Positions 1 to 5,162 of a stretch of DNA of 9,455 nucleotides are shown one piece after another; position 1 is the stretch's first letter, and each line of letters starts with the position of its first letter. The stretch is from Clostridiales bacterium (GTDB lineage: Bacteria > Bacillota_A > Clostridia > Saccharofermentanales > Saccharofermentanaceae). Position numbers and translations under genes: made by a program. The notes below the pieces were generated by a model that saw only the letters and a list, made by a program, of their open reading frames with translations, did no database searches and was not told the DNA's origin. The stretch covers positions 1 through 9,455 of the forward strand of contig JAILHZ010000014.1 of assembly GCA_024695545.1 (NCBI GenBank). Direction: 5' to 3'.

Positions 1-414
1 TGCAACTTCCAGCCGCATCACCTTCAGGTGATCCTCGATGACTGCGAAATCGTCCCGATGGTCGACCAGCTTGAGCTTCATGTCGGATATCTGCAGCAGT
101 ATACTCTCGACTTCTGCCGTGCGCACAACATCGTTCCGCAGGCATGGAGCCCGCTTGGACGCATGTACTTCTCCGAGGAACCGTGCCTGCAGAAGATGGC
201 AAACCAGTATGGCCGTCCGGTATCACAGCTGCTTCTTCGATTTCTCAACCAGTCCGGCATCCAGATCATCCCGAAGAGCACACACGAGGAACGCATGAAA
301 GAGAACATGGATATCTTCGGATTCACCATCAATGAAGAGGATATGCACTTCCTGTCCGTCCTTCCGCAGATCTTCTTCTCGAAGGAGTTCCCGGACTGGG
401 CGACCCGCGGCTGA
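1..414 (+). CDS. Aldo/keto reductase, C-terminal part (5' end outside window)
   Basis: This is the last 137 residues of an NAD(P)H-dependent aldo/keto reductase, a soluble TIM-barrel enzyme that reduces aldehydes or ketones. The frame is open from the first base. The product starts with CNFQPHHL, matching the family's 'G(V/I)SNF...HL' strand, then has VDQLELHVGYLQ (family 'NQIE.HP...Q') and QAWSPLGR (family 'AYSPLGRG'). Near the end, IPKSTHEERMKENMDIFGF is the classic 'IPKS...R..EN..IFDF' segment that binds the adenosine phosphate of NADP(H). Family members are about 270-330 residues, so roughly half is missing, including the Asp-Tyr-Lys-His catalytic tetrad. The substrate cannot be assigned. 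The gene stops with TGA at 412-414 and no clear terminator follows. The next gene, on the same strand, starts 129 bases later. Confidence 0.92.
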   Translation, partial: CNFQPHHLQVILDDCEIVPMVDQLELHVGYLQQYTLDFCRAHNIVPQAWSPLGRMYFSEEPCLQKMANQYGRPVSQLLLRFLNQSGIQIIPKSTHEERMKENMDIFGFTINEEDMHFLSVLPQIFFSKEFPDWATRG

Positions 415-472
415 GGTCCCGTCCCTGAAGACCCGAAGACAAGTGCTTTTCAGAAGGAAAAACGAAATAAAA

Positions 473-492
473 GGCAAACAAATTTGTTCGCC
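473..492. repeat. 20-bp near-perfect inverted repeat in the aldo/keto reductase-trk gap
   Basis: GGCA-AACAAATTTGTT-CGCC is a 20-base inverted repeat with one mismatched pair (476/489). The inner 12 bases (477-488) are a perfect palindrome. It lies about 50 bases before the start codon of the trk-like frame, so it could be an operator. Read on the minus strand it would be a hairpin followed by a T-rich tail (TTTTATTTCGTTTTT), but no minus-strand gene needs a terminator there. The rest of 415-543 shows only a possible -10 hexamer (TATAGT, 510-515) without a convincing -35. Confidence 0.5.
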
Positions 493-543
493 GAAGAACT
501 GTTTCGAAGTATAGTAGAAGTATATATACGCAAGGGGGCGGGT

Positions 544-1119
544 ATGTTTTCGGGGTTTTCGCACGCGAATAAGAATCTGAAGATCATTATCGTAGGTAAT
601 AGTAAAGTCGGTCACACACTGATCGATCAGCTAAGCAAAGAAGGCAACAACATCACGGTTATCGAGAAAGATTCATCCGTGATAACCGATCTCGGCAAAA
701 AGATCGGCCATAAGATCCTGATCAAGTCCATCAAGAAAGAACTGAAGTCCTATGTCTATCCGAAGTCGGTCTCTAAGATCACGATGGATGGAAGTCCCGT
801 CGAGCACGAGATCGTACGCTCCGTAAACGTATATTTCATCACGTTTTTCCTGATATTTACGGCTTCTGTATTCATCGTTTCCTTTGATAACAAGGGCCTG
901 ATCACTTCTTTTACCGCAGTTGCGGCAACGATCAACAACATCGGACCGGGTCTCGAGCTTGCAGGTCCGACCCAGAACTACGCGAGTTTCTCTTTCCCGG
1001 CGAAGTTCACCATGATCTTCGATATGCTCGCCGGAAGACTGGAGCTTTTCCCGATGCTGATGCTCTTCAACCCGAAACTCTATGTGACCAAGCCTCTCCT
1101 GTCCAGGAAGGCGAAGTGA
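544..1119 (+). CDS. TrkA-TrkH chimera, probable deletion remnant of a potassium-uptake locus
   Basis: The 191-residue product joins pieces of two potassium-transport proteins. Residues about 12-52 (KIIIVGNSKVGHTL, then EGNNITVIEKDSSV) match the first Rossmann strands of TrkA, the cytoplasmic NAD-binding regulator. From about residue 56 the sequence matches the end of TrkH/KtrB, the membrane channel subunit: a cytoplasmic linker (KKELKSYVYPKSV), a membrane helix near 93-113, the fourth selectivity-filter loop TINNIGPGL (129-137) and the last helix with DMLAGRLELFPMLMLF. Normal TrkA has about 220 or 450 residues and TrkH about 450-490, so most of both is missing and the product cannot form a complete four-loop channel. 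The start at 544 is chosen because AAGGGGG (532-538) lies 5 bases upstream and the TrkA homology begins just after. The frame stays open across the junction (about 700-720). A chimeric assembly is an alternative explanation. Confidence 0.75.
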   Translation: MFSGFSHANKNLKIIIVGNSKVGHTLIDQLSKEGNNITVIEKDSSVITDLGKKIGHKILIKSIKKELKSYVYPKSVSKITMDGSPVEHEIVRSVNVYFITFFLIFTASVFIVSFDNKGLITSFTAVAATINNIGPGLELAGPTQNYASFSFPAKFTMIFDMLAGRLELFPMLMLFNPKLYVTKPLLSRKAK

Positions 1120-1221
1120 TCTCTTCCTGTGGTACTTCCCCGCCTTTTATGGTATTCTCAATTCATAATCAGAAGAGAAATGCGACTATCGCGCCTGCGG
1201 TGGATCCAGCCCGTGCCCTTC

Positions 1222-1241
1222 AGGTCATGACCTTCATGACC
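1222..1241. repeat. Overlapping palindrome and inverted repeat at the tip of the candidate RNA
   Basis: AGGTCATGACCT (1222-1233) is a perfect 12-bp palindrome. GGTCATG (1223-1229) can instead pair with CATGACC (1235-1241) across a 5-base loop. CATGACC occurs twice (1226-1232 and 1235-1241), as does CCTTCA (1217-1222 and 1231-1236), so the element looks like a short imperfect tandem duplication that offers two mutually exclusive folds. Confidence 0.6.
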
Positions 1242-1278
1242 GGCCTTGCAGGCGGCCTGTGCGGGTACAGATCCGGTA

Positions 1279-1296
1279 AAACAAGCATGCTTGTTT
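1279..1296. repeat. Perfect 18-bp palindrome upstream of the reverse transcriptase
   Basis: AAACAAGCATGCTTGTTT reads the same on both strands over all 18 bases. It lies between the large hairpin and the right-hand closing arm of the candidate RNA. The following T-rich stretch starts 8 bases later and is interrupted (TTTCTCTTCTTTTTATTT), so this is a poor intrinsic terminator. It could be a hairpin of the RNA or a binding site for a dimeric protein. Its outer half-sites, AACAA/TTGTT, resemble those of the inverted repeat at 477-488, but with a wider centre. Confidence 0.6.
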
Positions 1297-1347
1297 CAAA
1301 GCTGTTTCTCTTCTTTTTATTTGCCCGGAAAGGACCCGCAAACTGAT

Positions 1348-2595
1348 ATGACCTCTATTCTGGCGCTGCTCACCGAGCCGGCAACATGGGAAGAATTCCT
1401 GCAATATAAGCTCACGAACCAGTATCTGTCGAATAAGGAGAAAGAGCAGTTTTCTTCTTATATCGAGGAAGCCCGCTATCTTCCGATCGCTCAGGAGATC
1501 TCCCGCGGCAACTATTGTCTCGGGCTTCCCGAAAGACGTGTCATCAACAAGAGCGGCACCTCCAGAAAGCGCATCGTCTATACCTTTTCCGAAGACGAGA
1601 ACCTGTATCTCAAGTGCCTCGGCTATCTTCTCTACCGCTATGACGACCGTCTCTCCGACCGCTGCTACTCCTTCAGAAGGACACGCTCGGCACGAAATGC
1701 CATCTTCGACATTCTCTCCCAGGAGGGCCGCGACTCCCTCTTCTGCTTCAAGGCTGACATCAGCAACTACTTTAACTCCATTCCCGAAGGCAGTCTGATA
1801 CGGGTTCTCGAGGAACTGATCGACGACGATCCGGAACTCCTGTGGTTTCTTAAGGAGCTTCTTTCCTGCGGGAAAAGCACTTCTGCCGACGGGGAGGTGC
1901 TCCTTGAACATCGCGGTGCGATGGCCGGAACTCCGATCTCCCCTTTCTTTGCCAACGTCTATCTTCTTTCGATGGACCGGTATTTCGAGAGCCTCAGCGC
2001 TTCGTACTTCCGCTACTCCGATGATATCCTGATCTTCGCAAGGTCCCGGGAAGAACTCGACAGGCTCATCTCCGACTTCTACAGACATATCGGAGAAAAG
2101 GGCCTCTCCGTAAATCCGAACAAGGTCTCGATCAGTTCTCCCGGAGAGCCCTGGGAGTTTCTGGGATTCAGCTACAGGAACGGAGAAGTGGACATCTCGG
2201 AAGTGACAAAAGATAAACTGAAGGGAAAGATCCGAAGAAAGGCCAGAGCTCTTTTAAGATGGAAGACAAAAACCAGTGCCGAATATGAGCGTGCCGCCAG
2301 AGCCCTGATCCGCACCTTCAATAAGAAGTTTTATAACGAAAAACATGATGACCAGTTTACCTGGAGCCGCTGGTTCTTTCCCGTGATCACGACGGATAAG
2401 AGCCTTCACGAACTGGATATGTATCTTCTGGAATACGTGCGCTACCTTGACTCAGGGCGCCACTACAAGGGAAATTACAGGATCACTTACGATGACATTA
2501 AGAAGATGGGATTCCGAAGTCTGAAGCACGAGTACTATATCTCCAGAGAGAGGGATAGATGCGGGGAAAATTCCCTCACGAACAATGAATCCTGA
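1348..2595 (+). CDS. Stand-alone reverse transcriptase (family uncertain, group II-like or retron-like)
   Basis: This 415-residue RNA-directed DNA polymerase carries the full palm-and-finger motif series: KRIVYTF...ENLYLKCL (74-91), CYSFR followed by RSARNAI (106-119), FKADISNYFNSI with catalytic D137, RGAMAGTPISPFFANVYL (189-206), YSDD with D225 and D226, GLSVNPNKVSIS (252-263) and WEFLGFSY (269-276). A basic segment (KLKGKIRRKARALLRWK, 291-307) and a thumb-like region ending RHYKGNYRITYDDIKKMGFR (371-390) follow. No Cas1, HNH or other fused domain is seen. Motif 4 is AMAGTPIS rather than the usual group II QG.PLSP, and the catalytic box is YSDD rather than YADD. The retron NAxxH motif is at best NAIFD (117-121), and no clear VTG is seen. 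The ATG at 1348 is preferred over in-frame TTG codons upstream because GGAAAGGA (1327-1334) precedes it, though 13 bases away. Codon use resembles its neighbours, so there is no sign of recent acquisition. The substrate may be the RNA encoded just upstream. Confidence 0.9.
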   Translation: MTSILALLTEPATWEEFLQYKLTNQYLSNKEKEQFSSYIEEARYLPIAQEISRGNYCLGLPERRVINKSGTSRKRIVYTFSEDENLYLKCLGYLLYRYDDRLSDRCYSFRRTRSARNAIFDILSQEGRDSLFCFKADISNYFNSIPEGSLIRVLEELIDDDPELLWFLKELLSCGKSTSADGEVLLEHRGAMAGTPISPFFANVYLLSMDRYFESLSASYFRYSDDILIFARSREELDRLISDFYRHIGEKGLSVNPNKVSISSPGEPWEFLGFSYRNGEVDISEVTKDKLKGKIRRKARALLRWKTKTSAEYERAARALIRTFNKKFYNEKHDDQFTWSRWFFPVITTDKSLHELDMYLLEYVRYLDSGRHYKGNYRITYDDIKKMGFRSLKHEYYISRERDRCGENSLTNNES

Positions 2596-2601
2596 ATAAT
2601 G

Positions 2602-3798
2602 TTATGAGAAGATACGGCGCACAGTGATGATACGCTTGACCACATCGGAGTCCGCGTTGAACTTACAGAGTTTGATCGACGTACCTGTCGATGCGCGCAT
2701 CAGAAGGACACCCGTATCGGTACAGATCGCCGCTTCATACGGCTCCTTGCTGCCCGGCTTGTACGGATCAGCCAGAAAAACCACATCTCCCGGAATGATG
2801 CTCTCCGGCAGAAGGTCGCCGGTTACCGCGTCATACTCGAGTGTGACTTCTTCTCCGCAGTTGATCTGATCCTTCAGTTCACGGGGGATCGGAATACCGT
2901 TAACGCCTGCCGATACATAAATCAGTCCCTGGATCGAGATGCCTCTTTTCGTAAGACCGCCATCCAGATAGCTTGCATTGACCATGGTAAGTGCCGAGGA
3001 AACAAAGTATCGTACTCCGACGACATCTGTCTTCTCGTTGACTCCGAGTTCGATAACACCACTGCTGCTGATCCAGCCGTCCTCACCATTCGGAAGGTGG
3101 ACCTGATATACACCGTCACGCTTTACATCCGCATAGAGCACCGTATTCATGGTCACTTCGCAGATCAGGGTACCGTTACTGGCGTGTGACATGACGCGCT
3201 TGGAGATATCTGCAACAACAAGCTTATACAGGTGCAGATCCGGCTCGCACGAAGACATGTCCGTATTCAGTTCATCACTCTTCACATAGCCGACGATATT
3301 ATCCATCGTACGGATCAGGACATATCCGTTCTGGCAATCGTCGCTCAAAAAGTGTACGGGCTCATTCATCAGGACCTGCGTGATCCTCTTGCTCGTGACA
3401 CTGTCCTTAGACATAACAGAACTGGCACTGACCTTAACCACACGGTAAGTATCGTCATAGACGAGTTCCGGATCTTTTTCCACAAACAGTGCAATATCCG
3501 TATTCTTGAAGAATCCGGGAAGCACTTTCGGAAGCAGAAGGAATACGAAGAGCATGATGAACACGAAGATGGAGACGGCCAGCGCAAATCTCGGCCAGCG
3601 CTTCGTCGTATCCTCCGATACTGATGAATCGGCCTTGTCCAAAGACCACACATTTGCCAGGTCTTCCGCTTTACCGTAGTTTCCCTCAGGCTCAATAAAG
3701 ATTCCGGAACCGGAGATCCCGTCATCCTTCTTCTTTTTCTTGAAGATGGAGGAAAGCTTCAGTTTTGTCTGCTTGAAAAAGCGCGATTCTTTCTTCAT
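2602..3798 (-). CDS. Membrane-anchored SH3/NlpC-P60-like protein, probably catalytically inactive
   Basis: The 398-residue product has a Lys-rich cytoplasmic N-terminus (KKKKK at 20-24), a low-complexity linker, and one strong membrane segment (about 71-97, ALAVSIFVFIMLFVFLLLP). An extracytoplasmic part follows, with two bacterial SH3-like repeats (about 115-176 and 190-250). The last about 140 residues resemble the NlpC/P60 peptidoglycan endopeptidase fold: RGISIQGLIYVSAGVNGIPIPREL lines up with the family's 'G.DCSGL..Y....G..IPR', and PGDVVFLADP with 'PGDLVFF'. The catalytic Cys position is Ile289 (DCSGL has become SIQGL), and the catalytic His in 'HVGIY' appears to be Glu355 (EAAIC). A wall-binding or scaffolding role is therefore more likely than hydrolysis. 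The start at 3798 overlaps the acpS stop in an ATGA, with a weak GGAAAG site 6 bases upstream. It is the last gene of the operon. The SH3 and NlpC calls come from pattern reading, not a profile search. Confidence 0.72.
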   Translation of the reverse strand: MKKESRFFKQTKLKLSSIFKKKKKDDGISGSGIFIEPEGNYGKAEDLANVWSLDKADSSVSEDTTKRWPRFALAVSIFVFIMLFVFLLLPKVLPGFFKNTDIALFVEKDPELVYDDTYRVVKVSASSVMSKDSVTSKRITQVLMNEPVHFLSDDCQNGYVLIRTMDNIVGYVKSDELNTDMSSCEPDLHLYKLVVADISKRVMSHASNGTLICEVTMNTVLYADVKRDGVYQVHLPNGEDGWISSSGVIELGVNEKTDVVGVRYFVSSALTMVNASYLDGGLTKRGISIQGLIYVSAGVNGIPIPRELKDQINCGEEVTLEYDAVTGDLLPESIIPGDVVFLADPYKPGSKEPYEAAICTDTGVLLMRASTGTSIKLCKFNADSDVVKRIITVRRIFS

Positions 3799-4193
3799 GA
3801 CTCACTTTCCGCCTTCCATTCGATACAGCAGAAAGCCACGGCCATACCTTCATCGTGGGATATCGAGAGACTGATGGAAGTTCCGCCGCCATTCCCGTAT
3901 ACTTCCAGCGCAGATCCGGCCAGTACGACATACGGCGCGCCGTTCTCCTTTTTCAGGATCTTCATATCCGTCATCGCCACGCCACGGCCGCCGATGCCCG
4001 TTCCAAGTGCTTTTGAAACAGCTTCTTTCGCGGCAAAGCGTCCGGCTAGAAACTCGATCTTTCTGGTCTCGTTTGACGGCACGATCGCAAGTTCCTCCCT
4101 GGAACACACACGTCTCCAGAAGGCATCTCCGCTTCTTTTCACTGCGGCTTCGATCCTCGCGATCGAGACAATGTCCACACCATTGGTGATCAT
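3795..4193 (-). CDS. acpS: Holo-[acyl-carrier-protein] synthase
   Basis: AcpS transfers the 4'-phosphopantetheine arm of coenzyme A to a serine of apo-acyl carrier protein, activating it for fatty acid synthesis. It works as a soluble trimer. The 132-residue length is normal. The hallmarks are all present: GVDIVSIARIE (5-15) with metal-binding Asp7, FLAGRFAAKEAVSKALGTGI (48-67) with the catalytic Glu57 and Lys56 region, and SLSISHDEGMAVAF near the C-terminus. GGAGGG (4203-4208) is the ribosome site, 9 bases before the ATG. The start overlaps the end of the helicase-loader gene by 4 bp and the stop overlaps the next gene by 4 bp, so translation is probably coupled. In many Bacillota acpS sits beside alr or nnrD; here it follows replication genes. 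Confidence 0.96.
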   Translation of the reverse strand: MITNGVDIVSIARIEAAVKRSGDAFWRRVCSREELAIVPSNETRKIEFLAGRFAAKEAVSKALGTGIGGRGVAMTDMKILKKENGAPYVVLAGSALEVYGNGGGTSISLSISHDEGMAVAFCCIEWKAESES

Positions 4194-5152
4194 GCGCGTG
4201 TGCCCTCCATCGAGAAATGGAAACGCGCGAAATTCCTGTCGATACGGTCAAAGAATCTTCCGCCGTATCTGTCTTTCAGAGATTCCATATCAAAATTCGT
4301 CGTGATGATCGTGGTCTTCCCCGCAAGGATCCTCGTGTCGAGAAGATTCAGGAGATCCGCTTCGGTGTTGCCGGTACGCGGCTCCACGCCGAGATCATCA
4401 AGCACCAGAAGGTCCGCCTCCGAAAGATATGCGACCTTGCGCTCGACGGCACGTTCCTTGTCGGCCAGCGTATAGAAAGCCTGGATCATCTTCCTGTGCT
4501 CCATCATCAGTTCCTGCGCCTCCGCAAGGCGGATCACAAAAGAGGACCGGCCTTTCTGGGCGTATCTTCTTGCGATCGCCACGGCAGTGAATGTCTTGCC
4601 CTTGCCGGAACGTCCGTAGAATACGGCATTCGGGATTCTTTCCTTCTCGGTCAGGAGCTTCAGTTTCGTATAGGTCTCGAGCATTCTCGGGTCACTGCTG
4701 AAGAACTCATCCGAGCCTTTCTCGAAAGAAAAGTCAGGATACTTCTCCACACCGGATCGGTTGATCATGACCGGCGCGATCAGCGTACGGATGCACTCGC
4801 AGAGAGTGACCTTCTCGGAGCCGTCTTTTCCTTCTTCCCGGATGTATCCGGTATCCCCGCACTTGCTGCAGTAGGGTTTCGCTTCGAATTCATCCATAGA
4901 GATGCCGCAGGTGGCAAGGATACGCTCTTTCTTCCTGTTCAGACGGCGGAGTTCACCTTCCAGATCATCGCTGCTCTTTCCGTCCAGGGAATTCAAAAGG
5001 ATCTGTTCTGTCGTATCCGCAATCTCCTGCTCGATCTTATCGAGTTCAGGATTCTCCTTACGGATCTGCTCATTCTTCTGTTCCTGAAGGATCTCGCTTC
5101 GGATCCGGCGGTTTTCCAGAATGCTTCGTACATCCTCATATACACTGTCCAT
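4190..5152 (-). CDS. dnaI: DnaI/DnaC-like replicative helicase loader (AAA+ ATPase)
   Basis: The 320-residue product matches ATP-dependent loaders that place the replicative helicase on DNA at origins or stalled forks. A charged, coiled-coil-like N-terminus (1-85) is followed by a Cys cluster that could bind zinc, CSKCGDTGY (95-103) with CEC (118-120), as in many clostridial DnaI-like proteins. The AAA+ core has Walker A GRSGKGKT (180-187), Walker B LLVLDDLG (248-255), sensor-1 TTN (284-286) and the GGRFFDRI segment with Arg299, a likely arginine finger. An ATG at 5170 would overlap the upstream gene and has no well-placed ribosome site. The ATG at 5152 has AAGGAG (5159-5164) exactly 6 bases upstream and is chosen. 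The ribosome site begins inside the stop codon of the DnaD-like gene, 10 bases away, pointing to one transcript and joint function. Confidence 0.92.
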   Translation of the reverse strand: MDSVYEDVRSILENRRIRSEILQEQKNEQIRKENPELDKIEQEIADTTEQILLNSLDGKSSDDLEGELRRLNRKKERILATCGISMDEFEAKPYCSKCGDTGYIREEGKDGSEKVTLCECIRTLIAPVMINRSGVEKYPDFSFEKGSDEFFSSDPRMLETYTKLKLLTEKERIPNAVFYGRSGKGKTFTAVAIARRYAQKGRSSFVIRLAEAQELMMEHRKMIQAFYTLADKERAVERKVAYLSEADLLVLDDLGVEPRTGNTEADLLNLLDTRILAGKTTIITTNFDMESLKDRYGGRFFDRIDRNFARFHFSMEGTRA

Positions 5153-5162
5153 AGGCGTCTCC

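Larger units (their letters stand above)
1165..1320 (+). ncRNA. Candidate structured RNA in front of the reverse transcriptase (retron-like layout)
   Basis: No gene is visible in 1120-1347, but the sequence is strongly self-complementary. AGAAGAGAAA (1171-1180) is the exact reverse complement of TTTCTCTTCT (1305-1314), and ATAA (1165-1168) pairs with TTAT (1317-1320) across a 2x2 mismatch, closing a 156-base domain. Inside it, GCGA-CTA-TCGC (1182-1192) is a mini-hairpin. GGATC (1202-1206) pairs with GATCC (1270-1274) and CCCGTGC (1210-1216) with GTGCGGG (1259-1265, two G-T pairs), enclosing further hairpins. AAACAAGCATGCTTGTTT (1279-1296) is a perfect palindrome. Arms closing a branched RNA immediately before an RT gene match the known retron order a1-msr-msd-a2-RT. 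Possible -10 boxes are TATTCT (1153-1158) and CATAAT (1164-1169), both without a good -35. The right edge lies 27 bases from the RT start. Function is inferred; a structured leader controlling RT translation is the main alternative. Confidence 0.45.

Noticed and set aside
1279..1330. Palindrome plus T-rich stretch as an intrinsic terminator of the trk frame
   Set aside because: The T-rich stretch starts 8 bases after the stem and is interrupted by C and G. The left arm of the larger stem pairs with the same T-rich bases.
1120..1347. DGR template repeat or CRISPR array near the reverse transcriptase
   Set aside because: No repeat longer than 7 bases recurs in the spacer, there are no repeat-spacer units and no variable-protein gene is nearby. 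The repeats seen are inverted, not template/variable copies.
1234..2088. A 284-codon open frame on the minus strand, antisense to the reverse transcriptase
   Set aside because: It lies wholly opposite a frame with all RT motifs, has no recognisable domain, and long antisense frames are expected from the codon bias here.
544..2595. Recent horizontal island with insertion-sequence or attachment-site boundaries
   Set aside because: No transposase, integrase, tRNA or target-site duplication was found, and codon use of the RT resembles that of the flanking genes.
1120..2601. Group II intron containing the reverse transcriptase
   Set aside because: No recognisable domain V hairpin or intron boundary was seen after the RT frame, where the next gene begins 6 bases later. 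The upstream domain is far too short for intron domains I-III.
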